Made by a program: the position numbers and the translations under genes. From NCBI GenBank assembly GCA_031216915.1, contig CM062294.1:160907455-160971454 (forward strand): a stretch of 64,000 nt of DNA. Direction: 5' to 3'. The stretch comes from Pictodentalium vernedei (taxonomy: Eukaryota; Mollusca; Scaphopoda; Dentaliida; Dentaliidae). Position 1 is the first letter of the stretch; every line of letters begins with the position of its first letter. Of this stretch, positions 1 to 10,380 are shown piece after piece. The notes under the pieces were generated by a model, which had not been told where the DNA came from, made no database searches, and saw nothing but the letters and a program-made list of their open reading frames with translations.

Positions 1-45
1 TTTTCGAGTTATCGTGCAGACAATGAAGTGCATAGACGACAGCAG

Positions 46-87
46 AAGAAGAAGAAGAAGAAGAAGAAGAAGAAGAAGAAGAAGGAG
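46..87. repeat. (GAA)n microsatellite
   Basis: Pure run of about fourteen GAA/AAG triplets. The apparent poly-lysine reading frame through it is an artefact of the repeat. Confidence 0.9.
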
Positions 88-229
88 GAAACAAGAAAAA
101 AACACAAAAGCAATAGTCCACGTGTTTCACACAGACTAATAAAAGAAAGAAAGAAAAAGAAACCGTACAAAAGCAATAGTCTGTGTGTTTCACACAGACT
201 AATTACATATATGACTGTCTCTGGTACAC

Positions 230-231
230 AT

Positions 232-274
<43 letters not shown>

Positions 275-410
275 TTGGTGTTGAAGGTCACATACTTATA
301 CACAATGGCTAATCATGACCGTGACAGTTTTACGGGTGGAGGAAGCCGGAGTACCCGGAGTACCCGGAGAGAACCACCGAGCAGGGCCGAGCATATTCAT
401 ATGTTTGATA
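230..410 (-). mobile_element. tRNA-SINE fragment, 3' part, minus strand
   Basis: A (TTTA)n tract at 230-276 is followed by the reverse complement of the 3' end seen in the full-length SINEs of this window: the 'gtgacc..taaacacc' tail, the 'attagccattgtgcat' block and the 'ggtactccggcttcctccacccgtaaaactgtca' region. The tRNA-like head is missing, so this is a 5'-truncated copy. A short duplication of 'agtacccgg' is present inside it. Confidence 0.8.
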
Positions 411-1174
411 CAGTGGCGTTAATGATCTTAATTATCACCACTGATTGGTAAACTTAAATGAAACCGCCCCTGATATTCATGAGATTGGCTTGCCAAAACA
501 CCAGCGGCAATACGATATAGATGGCAAAAAGCAAACGGACCGTTACTTATTCCTGGTTTCCTATTTGAATTTGTTTTCAACCGATTTTAAAGGTTGATAA
601 CGAATGTCGAATAAGGAACTGTCGCTTCCCCAAAAAGTAAAGGTAGTAAACTGCTGTCACAAAAGCGTACAGATAATATAGAACTGATCGAGACTGTGTC
701 GCGATTTGATCAAAAGTATATTTCCGTTTTTCTCCCCACATTACTGCAAATACCTCACCACTAAAAAAGCGAAATGTGAGAATATTGCATTGTTTCTTTA
801 TTTTTCTGGATTCGGTCTTCATTTAACATTTTTTATTTATGGAATCTTCACCACTGGAGTGTATATGTATCACAAAACGATCTCGATCTGATTGATGGAA
901 ACTCCATTTTTGCGAACTCATAACTATACAGCGGAATTCTGCAGTGTATAACATCTGGGAGTCGCAATGGGAAGTCCAATGAGACCACTCGTATTTGAAC
1001 GCAATCAGCAATCGAATGCTTTATTCTCAATCCTTTCAACAAACCCTTTCAAATTACAATGGACTTCACCGAGGGTGCATTTACAAATCGCAACAATATG
1101 CTATGCTGAAAACTATTTGGTTTATAAATAATTAGCATCACATATCCATTATGAAAATATCGCCCACAGCGCTT
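411..1174. other. no recognisable gene
   Basis: AT-rich single-copy-looking sequence. Only short overlapping ORFs on both strands are present, with no family motif. Confidence 0.6.
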
Positions 1175-1681
1175 TTAACCCTTTACCTAACATGAAAAGC
1201 AGACGACACTCGCAAAAAAAATTCTTGAATAATTATTTTTTTTCATTTTTTGTCTCAAAAACATAGGTTATGACCCCTCGTTGGAACGAGCTCGACGAGC
1301 TCGTTCCAACGAGGGGTCATAACCTATGTTTTTGAGACAAAAAATGAAAAAAATAATTAAAATTAATTGGCGATTTTTGAGAATAGCGCTGGCCGGTTTT
1401 GGCCGTTACGTTGGTTAATAAACACTGTGACGTCAGATGTCAATGTGACGCCTTACTCACTGAGAGTTGTTTTAGAAAATAGAATTGATTTAATGTTCTC
1501 CGTCTTTAACGTGCATCCACTGACTGCTTCCTCAACACAAGTAGAAGACAGTACTTGGAAAAATATTTCCTGAATGACTGAAACATTCCGTGTTTTGCTT
1601 GAAAACAAAGGTGACCCCTCATTGGCCGTTATTTTGAATAGTGGTGGTCGGTTTTGGTCGTTACCCCAGGTAAAGGTTTAA
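1175..1681. mobile_element. TTAA-flanked palindromic MITE (piggyBac-like)
   Basis: The left end reads TTAACCCTTTACCTAACATG at 1175 and the right end reads GGTAAAGGTTTAA at 1669-1681. This gives inverted termini within TTAA duplications, which is the signature of piggyBac-type target use. The interior contains a perfect 58-bp inverted repeat (1237-1294 and 1296-1353) with a one-base centre at 1295. It encodes nothing. Related sequence recurs at 34418-34652, at 38753-38871 (half copy) and as an end fragment near 39643. Confidence 0.7.
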
Positions 1682-1740
1682 TTGCAGACGCTATCTGAGT
1701 AAAATAATGTCGATTTGTCATTTTGATATTTCTAGGATTA

Positions 1741-1887
1741 TTATTATCCCTGGTGCGTGATAATGGGGAAAACTCACCCGAGGGCAAGATATTTGGGCCA
1801 GACACGAGGCTTGCAGAGTGTCTGGACCAAATATCTTGTCCCGAGACTGATATTTCCTCATCTCACACCCGCCCCATCAGGGGTAAT
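1741..1887. mobile_element. short foldback (palindromic) element
   Basis: The stem 'gggcaagatatttgggccagacac' ending about 1804 pairs with 'gtgtctggaccaaatatcttgtcc' at 1818-1841. The outer parts (TTATCCCTGGTG at 1744; CCCCATCAGGGGTAA ending 1886) also pair imperfectly. It is non-coding and MITE-like. Target duplication was not resolved. Confidence 0.6.
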
Positions 1888-2789
1888 TCTTCTCTCATCC
1901 TCCCCTCCCCCACCAAAACAGTCTGACGTCATCAAAAGTAATTCAGGGGCGCGTGTGGCTATATCGAACAATTTTGTTGCCCATTTCTGAAAAAAAATAA
2001 TTTGCTTATCGGAAAGAGCGCGTAAAAGTTATGTATATACCGCAGTTACATACCGCAGAATTAAATCCCAACGCCGGCAAGTCAGAGGTTACCGATTTGT
2101 AGCGAAATGAACATTGGCACATTCCGATGACGTCATATTATGAATACTGCAATGTATTCGCATAACTTTCCGACGGGAATTTCGTGCAACTCGCTCCACT
2201 CATAATGGCGTTCATCCAAAAATTCATGTAAAAGTGTCAAGTGCCCTTTCGATTTGCAGTCTGTGTTTTAATTCTATTTTCTTCGACAAACATTCGTCTG
2301 CTAATATTTCCGAAATGTGACACCATGTTGTTTGTTTACAGAAAAACGTGCGACGATTGAATAGTCCTGCGCTCATTAAATATGCTAATGGGCCAATATA
2401 GGTTGGTCACGTGGGTGTGGTGTGATAGCTGTCACGTGGATGGAGTGAGACAGGCATATCTCTCCCAGCTGTCTCACACGAGATTATCTACGTCTCAGTA
2501 CCTTAGTGGTAGGAGAAAATTAATGTCTCAGATCCTCAAAATGTTGAATTTTAAAACAGAAACAATAGGTAACTAGAAGTAAACACCATATGGAAACGTC
2601 TGCACTTGAATCAGGTTCGATAAAAGAGAACCGTGAACCACATATTACTATTTGGCATTGAAAAAAAATACTGCTATTTTAGACCTTTTTTCTCTCCAAA
2701 GACTGAGAAAAACCCTTTGCTAAGGATGATGACAAAGTATCATCGGCTCTTGTTAGAGGTGATCAGATCACCTCAATCAGAATATCAGG
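1888..2789. other. no recognisable gene
   Basis: Mixed sequence with several TGACGTCA-like motifs but no supported coding region or clear repeat. Confidence 0.5.
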
Positions 2790-3463
2790 TAAGATTTCTA
2801 TTTTCACTGCTGAAGGTAACGCGCTACACCAAGCGCTTGAGCACATCGAAAATGTACAGGAAACGACGTCGATTATATTTTCCGGCTCTCTTTCCGCTTT
2901 GCTAGCTTCACTCGTTCCTAGGAAGAAGAACCCTCTGAATACCTAATGCCTTACAAATGTGATATCGTGTTTAGCCGTTTGGCTGAACATGTTGGTATCA
3001 CAGGTAACTCCGGGGCAGACCGTCCAGTAAAACAGACCGTAAACAAGCCGCTCAATGATTGTTTTGAATATGTTCAGTACCTACATCAAATCTATGTAGC
3101 AAGCGGAATGGTATGGAGTGAAAAATAACATGAGTCATCGCTTCCTACCAACTTACATTGATAATTATCCATCTGGTAAACTTTGTAGAGAATACCGTGT
3201 CATTCCGACACGTCATATTGGCCAAACTAGACATTCAATTTTGTTGGAGAGCAATATGCGACTAGAATGTGTTCCATGCCAGCATGTTGACAGAGGAACA
3301 CATTCCTTTTGGTTTACAGGTATTAATCATGTCAGTCAGCGGTATATCGGTCTAGGAGATTTAACATATAGTGTTTTGGAAGCCCATATTTGGACCTTAC
3401 CCAAAGTACAGGTACCACAACTCAAAGGCTTCACTGTAAGTGGGAAGGTTTCATATTATCTTT
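2790..3463 (+). pseudogene. LINE RNase H / C-terminal remnant
   Basis: Reading through breaks on the plus strand, about 2810-2910 gives an RNase H segment with the 'IIFSGSLSALLAS' signature. In active enzymes the residue after IIFS is the catalytic Asp, so Gly here indicates a dead site. Downstream (2946-3128) comes the RNase H motif 'HVGITGNSGADR', and then (3118-3463) a degraded C-terminal region with 'RHIGQTRHSILLES' and a Cys-His stretch ('ECVPC..H'). This order is typical of RNase H-bearing non-LTR retrotransposons of the Jockey/RTE-X type. The reverse transcriptase is absent, so this is a 5'-truncated and frame-broken copy. Family assignment is by motif recognition only. Confidence 0.7.
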
Positions 3464-3836
3464 AAAGTGAAATTATGTAGGCTGTATGGATTTATACTTT
3501 GTGGGAGAGTGCATGGTGGCACTCTCCCAAAATTGTAACAAGGGAAGAAAATGTGAATAAATTTTCGTGACCAAAAATAATTTTGCATGCCACCAGAGGC
3601 TTATTTTACCATACCAGTCCACACAAGATTTTGTCGTTTATCAAATAAATCAACCCTTTTACTAATTGTTAAATTTGTTATATTCTTGTAGAAAAAATAT
3701 CATTCGTGATCTTAGTAAACTACTGTACATTATACAGATAATGACCTATTTTACTATTAAGAATTGTTTATCGCCTTGATATAGCCTTATATGTTGATAT
3801 GACATTAAGGACCACTAAATAAATAGATAAATAGCA
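3464..3836 (+). mobile_element. LINE 3' UTR and tail
   Basis: Follows the RNase H remnant. It contains a short stem ('gggagagtgc..ggtggcactctccc', about 3501-3528) and ends in 'gccttgatatagccttatatgttgatatgacattaaggacc' plus an (AAAT)n-like tail. A second copy of this tail is at 6240-6372. Confidence 0.6.
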
Positions 3837-3849
3837 ATTCAATTAGTTC

Positions 3850-4088
3850 CTGTTTTATACGCCCCCAACCCCGCACACACACGCCAACTTAGGTTGGGTG
3901 GCATATAGTGAATGAAGTCGGCGAGTGTGATTGGGAGTGTGTTTTGAAGGACACAAATATGCTTTGGTTGAATTCAGAATTTTGGTTTCTAGTACCCCTT
4001 CGAGAATCGAACTCACGGCAACCCACACTGGCAATAAGGTGTTCAACCCCTAAACCAGTAGAACACTTCACACCACTCCACCGTCCCT
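3850..4088 (-). mobile_element. tRNA-derived SINE, second family
   Basis: On the minus strand the sequence starts 'gggacggtggagtggtgtgaag' and contains a pol III B box-like 'gagttcgattctcg' (about 4005-4018). A degraded body with a CA-rich end follows. A related copy lies at 5048-5300. It is distinct from the GGGGCGCGGTGG SINE family. Confidence 0.6.
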
Positions 4089-5047
4089 AGCCCCTTCCCA
4101 TTCAGTTTCCCACAGCTGCCTACTGCGATCGCTGATCACCTTTTACCCTTCGTCCCTGCACCTTTGCCTATCATAGAAATATGCATTGACCACATAAACA
4201 CACATGAAGTTTATTCAGGAACAGCTGTTGTTTATTTCGAAGAGAGAGAGAAATTTCATTTAACTAACACTAGCGGGGGGGGGGGGGGGGGAGGGGGGAA
4301 CCACTCGTCCGAGCTGTGAAAACCACGTCCGGACAATGGGAAAGTAACCCATTGTATGCCAAGGGAAATTACCAAAGCTGAAATTTCTAGCTTTTGGTAA
4401 TGGCGGGATCGCATAGTTATCATTTATGTAATACATAGCTCGACTGCAATGGGACAATTGTAATATTGAGGGAGAAACATTTACTGTCCTTCATTTCCCG
4501 TTCGTTTACTCCGTGGAGCGACCAACAAACCCCAACAGTTCAGATGTATGAAGACAGACTGGAAGAAGGGAATAGGTCAGGCTATAATATGTGACTGACG
4601 GTCACGATTAGCCATTGTGCATAAGTATGTGACCTTAAACACCAATAAATAAATAAATATGTGACTGAAAAAGACGGGTTAGGAGAAAAAAGGTAACTTG
4701 CCATGAATGGGATTTTGTTCGAATTCGAATCCACGTTTGGTTCTACAGTTTGGATAAATCATAGTCCTGGTACTTTGAAATTTGCTTATTTCAGCGGACC
4801 CGCCCTTAGCATCTTTTTCGTCATCTGTGTCGACTGAGACACGAGAAAGAGTATCAACAGCTACTTATATGCCGTGCTTGGACTATTCAGCTTTTCTTCT
4901 CACCTAAACTGTGTTAATATTTATTTCCTAGCTTAATCCAGTTAAGAATGCGTGATTTTTAAAAATAAGTAATATGATTTTACCTGATCGTTTTTGAAAA
5001 GAAATATGTTTATAAGAACATCGGCAATGAATGTTTCCGTATTTACA
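4089..5047. other. intergenic, with poly-G tract and SINE tail fragment
   Basis: No gene. Contains a run of about 18 G at 4275-4291 and a solo SINE 3' tail at about 4598-4662 ('cacgattagccattgtgcat..aataaataaat'). Confidence 0.6.
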
Positions 5048-5300
5048 TTGCTAATAGAGCAGTAGCGGGATCAGGGATGTTATAAAGACGTTAGGGAGGA
5101 AGTCAAGGAAGGGAGTGGTTCTCTGTCGAGAGAGGGTGATTTTGACCGAAGGTATGCTGTGTATTATGTAGGACACATCAATGTTGTGGAAAAAATTAGA
5201 ATGGTGATTTCTGATCCTCCGCCGGAAATCGAACTCTCGGCAACCCCGCTTAGCAATCACGAGTCCAACTTCTAAATCCTAGACCAGTACACACCGTCAA
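5048..5300 (-). mobile_element. tRNA-derived SINE, second family
   Basis: Minus-strand copy related to the one at 3850-4088. The B box-like 'gagagttcgatttccgg' falls near 5222-5238, and the tRNA-like head is near 5300. Confidence 0.5.
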
Positions 5301-5431
5301 AAATAAAGGCTAGAATTTAGCATATTAGATGAAGTTCTCATGATTACTTAGAGCACTTTCTTTACTGCGACTATATGAAAGTGTGAAACGCTCCGGCTTC
5401 ATTACGACGAAAGTGCTGCGGTTAACCTCTG

Positions 5432-5450
5432 GCGTGTGTGTGTGTGTGGT

Positions 5451-5481
<31 letters not shown>

Positions 5482-5483
5482 GC
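5432..5483. repeat. (GT)n followed by poly-G
   Basis: GTGTGTGT microsatellite merging into a long G run. Confidence 0.9.
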
Positions 5484-5559
5484 GAGCGAAAACCTCTAAA
5501 ACTCTTGTGTTTACCGTCATCAAACTTCAAAGAATTATAAAGACAACAAGTGGATGTGC

Positions 5560-6170
5560 CACACACCGTAGCTGAGTTTGTAATATCAAGGTCGTGGTCA
5601 CATTTCAAGGTCACATATAACATCCGTCAATATCAATGTCTCAGGTATAACTCGGAAAGCAAGCCAACCTCAATTACTGAACTTCGTACAAATGTCAAGA
5701 AGAATCAGATGATGTGTCGCGTATAATAGTTGCCTGCGCATCTTCTAGGTTAATGCCATTCTTCAGTTGCACATGTTCAAGGTCACAAATCATGTTTCAG
5801 AAATAACTTAGAAACTAATGGTGTTACAGTCATTAACGTCCACACAATTACACGGAGCAATGGGATGGTGTGTTACACACGATATCCTAGTTTGTAACAG
5901 CAAAGTCAAGGTCACATTTCAAGATCACACTTAAAATCTGTCAATATTGGTATCTCAGTCGTATTCAAAAAACGATTCAAACTAAAATTGTCAAACTTCA
6001 TACAAATTTTAAGGACAACCAGTTGATATGCAGCATGAAATACTTGCTTGCGCAAGTTCCTATTCGAGTTACACTTCATTACTTGCATTGAAGGTCATAT
6101 GTCATGTCTCAGCCATAACTCAGAAACTGTTTTGGCCACAGTTATCAAACTTAACATAACCATTAAGGTC
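5560..6170. repeat. dispersed repeat with recurring 'aaggtcaca' blocks
   Basis: Three or four diverged internal copies of a block running 'tcaaggtcacat...atgtctcag.cataactcagaaac'. No coding content. Confidence 0.5.
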
Positions 6171-6372
6171 GGTTGCATTTAATGTTTTTTTTTTATTTTC
6201 TGCGGAGGTGATGCGTTACTTCAGTTATATTTCTTCTTTCTGAATTGTTTCATTTTCGTACAGGTAATGGTCCTTTTACAGTAGTAAATAGGGTGTTATT
6301 GCTTCGATATAGCCTTAGATTCTGACGTTGGACAAAACACAAACAACTAAATAAACAAAAAATAAATATTAC
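6171..6372 (+). mobile_element. LINE 3' tail fragment
   Basis: Shares 'tattgcttcgatatagccttagattctgacgttgg' and an A-rich tail with the LINE 3' end at 3760-3836. Severely 5'-truncated copy. Confidence 0.55.
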
Positions 6373-7332
6373 TGGTCACAATTCACTAAAATTGAACAGA
6401 GCCTCGGTAAAGCTCGGTCAGCTCGGTTTTATTCAACTCAGTCACGACATTTCACGTCACCTTGTGACACATTAGATGTCCTCTATATTTATGTCAGCAC
6501 ACTTTGACGCAAGTAGAAGCCTGGCAAGTAGTTATTCTTCTGTACATGCGATGCTTGGGGAAATGGAAGACAGTGGAAATACTACAATGGTGTAAAGTGC
6601 ATGTTGAAATCACTCGTCCACGTCATTTGACAGCATGCGTTGTTACAGCATTTCTAAACAAGGTAGGACTAAATCATCCGGCGCCGAATGTCCCAGTGTT
6701 TCGAGAGCGCCCAGAGGAATGAATGCATATGTGAATATATTAACAGTTAATTAGCAATTTTGAAATGATATGCGGATTTTGTGATATATCTTGCCTAACA
6801 TGACCTTAGCTCTAGACATGCTCAAGGAAACCTTTGTTGTTGTGAAATGTTACTGCAGAAAATCTGTGGAACCAAACTGTCAAGACTGTCCAACTTGCTA
6901 ATTAGATTTGATGAACACACTGCAATGAATCGTAGACAATGAACACAATAGTAACCTCTGTTATAATGAATATTTAAGGAAATATGGATGTTCCTCAACG
7001 GAAGTAATTTGTTTCAAAATTTCAATCTGGATTCACCCAAGATTCGTCGCTCTTGCAACTATCTGATTCATACGATGTTCCAGTAATGCTTTTGATGAAG
7101 TAAAGAATGACAGGGTATTTTTCTGTGATATCAGTAAGGTTTTTGATAATATTTGGCAAGCGAGCGTACTGTATAAAGCAGAAGAGTTTGGTATCGCACT
7201 CATTAGAATTTCTGAAATCCTACTCAGTGAAATGAAAACAAAGGCAAGTTTTATTTTTCTGAGTTCTCCTCTGTATTTAAAACCAGGTAAGTTGCCCCAC
7301 AAGTAAACAGTACGTAGAGAGTGGATTGTAAC
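6373..7332. other. no recognisable gene
   Basis: The segment at 7033-7302 contains 'FDEVKNDRVFFCDISKVF'-like text on the plus strand across a broken frame. This could be a very decayed reverse-transcriptase piece, but support is weak. Confidence 0.4.
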
Positions 7333-7539
7333 TAAATCATCCGTGGAGTGCAGTAACCACCCAAAGTTTCACTTCCAAATTCGCTGTACATATGGACAAA
7401 AACACAAGCAATGTTTCGGCCAATGGACCTCCGGGTTTAACCCGGAGGTCCATTGGTTGGAACTTTGCTTTGATTGTTATTCTTTGCAGGAAATTTGCAA
7501 TTATTGCTCGGGTGGAGTCTCCACTCCGCTGGTGATTTA
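7333..7539. mobile_element. foldback MITE with ~100-bp arms
   Basis: The whole segment is an imperfect inverted repeat centred at about 7437. The outer ends 'taaatcatccgtggagtg' (7333) and 'ccactccgctggtgattta' (ending 7539) pair. The core CCAATGGACCTCCGGG / CCCGGAGGTCCATTGG (7420-7456) is perfect. Non-coding. Confidence 0.75.
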
Positions 7540-7566
7540 ATGATAATACACTCTCCACAATCTGTA

Positions 7567-7690
7567 GGTTACACCATAGAAAGCAAGTGATATGGAATAT
7601 ACAATCGCGAGGATGTTCTCGAGGGCTTTGCTTGAGTGAACATGCCCGAGCCATTGTATGTTCAATATCACGAGCTGATAAGGTGTAAAC
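7567..7690. mobile_element. second foldback MITE
   Basis: Left arm 'gttacaccatagaaagcaagtgatatggaatatacaat' pairs imperfectly with the right arm ending 'ataaggtgtaaac'. It lies 28 bp after the preceding foldback and has unrelated sequence. Confidence 0.6.
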
Positions 7691-8700
7691 GACATGTCAC
7701 AGGGTTGTTTCTTTAGAGACAAACAAAAAACGCACAATCGACATGAACGACTCATTATCAAGGCTGGATGAAATTAACTTAATTTGATATTTCTTTCTCA
7801 TTCTTTTCAATAATTTCTTTCTTTGAGTCGACAAAATCTTGCTATAGTTATACGGAAAACGTCATTTTTATCGTGCGTTTTAGTTTTATTTTATGTGTGA
7901 AACGCTGTATAATATCACCAGGTGAGGAAGTTCAAAATAGAGCGCCAATTGGTTCAGATACTTTTACCCTTTGAACTCTGGTGACATCTTCCATGTCAGG
8001 TCAACGACAGCAAATGGAAGCGTTCATTTTCATTATTTAGGGGTAAACTAATTAATATTGTCTACCCCACACACGCACTAAGCACCCATCTGACTTAATG
8101 GAATTATGACATATCATGTTCCTGGTCAGAAAAAAGAGCATATCGGGGAACAGCGTTAATGCAGATCACCGAAATGTTTTCACGGGATTTTGTTTTTGTC
8201 AGAGCTGACACACACCCAATTCTTTGCCTCTGTTCTCGAAAGATACCCTCCATCGCCCAGGTATTGCAGTGCTTGGGGTGATATTTGTTGAATAAAGCAT
8301 ATGCTCTTGTCCCAATGTCCCGATAAGTTCTGTCTTCTGATTGGTCAAAATACCTAGGACAAATAAATATGGCAAAAGGCGCCCCCAACACCCAAGGTGT
8401 ATGAGAGCGTGCAACATACAGGTATAAGGGCACGCGAAACATCGGGGGTATTCGCTCGCCTCGGTATAAAATTCGAACCAAAAAACCTGGAAAAAGTCAC
8501 AAATATCATCCGATTTCTGACAATTCGATCAAATTTTACTGTTATAAATTAAATAGACGAATAATTAAATCAAACAAATTGAGAAAAATAAAATAAGAGC
8601 AAATGAGTCAACAAATATTTAGCTTCCGATATGTTTACGTTTCCAATAACAACCCGAGGGATGTAACTTCCTGTTGCCTTCTGCGCTTGTAAAAACAAAA
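7691..8700. other. no recognisable gene
   Basis: Includes an open frame at 8104-8481 on the minus strand (125 codons) with no recognisable motif. Treated as chance. Confidence 0.5.
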
Positions 8701-8706
8701 AAATTA

Positions 8707-9386
8707 AGTAGCATATACGGGGGATCCTGGACCACCTCCACTGTGTTGGTCCAGAAATTTTGTGGTCCCGAAAGGTAGTTATTTTTGGAAAAAAAACTCA
8801 AATTTTTCCGTTAAAAAAATTGATTTTCTTGGAAAATGTTGGGTTTTTCCAGAAATAATTCAATTTTTCCCCGAAAACCCCGGTTTTTTTCCCGGAAAAT
8901 GTTTAAAATTTGAACATTTCTGGAGTACTTTGAGTGAATTTGACGAAAAATTGCTAAAAAATTCCGCTTTTTAGAATTCCGCGTTTTTGATTAATTTAAC
9001 ACTGATTTTCCCATTGGGTGAATTTTGTCAAAATTTATTATGACTAGAATTGCACGGTTTTTGACTGGGCCAGATTTAGCACTGAGATTTCCATTGGGAA
9101 AAAATTCGAAAAACAGTGTTGTTTTTAAAATTTGAGCTGGAAAAATACGCGATCGAATATCGATTCTCACAGTAAAAGACAACGGTTCGATCGAGGTGAA
9201 TGCGAAATTTGGGCGAGTAAAAATACGCGATCTAACGTCGATTCCCACAGTAAAAAGACGAGGGTTCGATCAAGGTGAATTCGTAGATCGAGACTGTAAA
9301 AAATTCGATAATATATTATTATTATTACGAGTTGCGAGACGAGTGAGGAAAAACAAATTGACCGTTCAAAAAACAAAAAAATAAAA
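8707..9386 (+). repeat. left terminal inverted repeat of the Polinton
   Basis: Matches the reverse complement of 28822-29556 over its length with scattered substitutions. The outer part is rich in CCAGAAATT/GGAAAAAC motifs. The inner part contains two subrepeats (about 9142-9221 and 9225-9290) around 'acagtaaaa.gac.a.ggttcgatc.aggtgaat'. It ends in an (ATT)n and GTTGCGAGACGAGTGA block. Confidence 0.9.
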
Positions 9387-9511
9387 GTAAAAAATATAAA
9401 TATATAAAACAACATTCAAAAAAAAATAAAAATAAAAACAAAAATAAGAATACAAAAAAATAACTGTTTTTCATTAAAGAAACAAAAAATAATAAATAAA
9501 TAAATAAAACA

Positions 9512-9518
9512 ATGTTTC
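9512..9518 (+). promoter_or_regulatory. original start codon of the first Polinton gene
   Basis: ATG at 9512-9514 is followed by TTTC at 9515-9518, the left copy of the LTR-element target duplication. The frame opened here continues at 13945 beyond the retrotransposon, so the insertion separated the start codon from its gene. Confidence 0.65.
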
Positions 9519-10380
9519 TGTAACGGATTTGGTAACAGCAGTTGAAAAATAATATACAACAAAAATTATAAATTACTCTGTTATAATTCGTCTGCTCATA
9601 ACAGAGGTGTAATTCTATTTTTGTTGGCTTCAAGTCATTTCCATGTTTAAAGTGAATCAATGTACCTTATTGGTTCACACCATAGTGCATTGTGCTGTTG
9701 TTTCATTCGTCGAGGTAAAAGCGAGGGATCAATCAGATTCCAGTATTTCGAAACCTTTCCCCGCGAAATTATCCTATATAAGAGCGGTCTCGCTCATAAT
9801 TCGTCGTGAGGGTCGAAAGGGGCTTGTCCACATACCGTCCCTGCGCGCCTTCGGCGCGCGAAATCATTCCTTTCGGAAATTCGTCGTCCACTTCATGTTT
9901 GGCAATAAAGCTTTGAACTTGCTGGCCAAACGTAAGCCTATACACTATGTTAGTTATGGGGACACTTTATGACCTGTAAAAAAGTTAACCGTAATGGGTC
10001 CCGTCATTTTGGGACCTGTACAACTCGGTGAGGGAACCATCCACATTTACTGGACATATGTTGGGTGGAATTTAAACCTCTTTTGGGTTAAAGTGTAGTG
10101 GGCCCGAGGTTTTTGATCCGTCAATCATATTCATGTCCATTTCATATCATACTATTTTTTTTGGCTTCTTTATAAACCACGTATAAACTGTTTTCCTATT
10201 TCATTGTGTATTCATCCACACCGCAACACATAACTTAATGATTATTCGACCCCTAGAGTTGAGTTATATTTTATCCATGGTTTGATAGTTGACCCAGATC
10301 CTCACGAATCTGAAGAACAACAGGGAGATTTCGGCTTGGGTTCTAGCCCCTGGGGAGTCGTTGACCCCATCCCTGTTACA
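9519..10380 (+). repeat. 5' LTR
   Basis: 862 bp. Contains TATATAA at 9775-9782 and AATAAA at 9904-9909, in the order expected for an LTR promoter and polyadenylation signal. A GC-rich stem block at about 9809-9885 (GCGCGCCTTCGGCGCGC) is absent from the 3' LTR. Confidence 0.85.
9775..9782 (+). promoter_or_regulatory. LTR TATA box
   Basis: TATATAAG within 'cctatataagagcgg'. It is conserved in the 3' LTR near 13369-13376. Confidence 0.6.

Noticed and set aside
28-312. 94-codon Lys-rich ORF
   Set aside because: It is a translation of a (GAA)n tract, a (TTTA)n tract and a SINE fragment.
4260-4457. Pro-rich minus-strand ORF
   Set aside because: Produced by the poly-G run at 4275-4291.
8104-8481. 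125-codon minus-strand ORF
   Set aside because: No motif, no homologous neighbour, overlapping alternative frames; probably chance.
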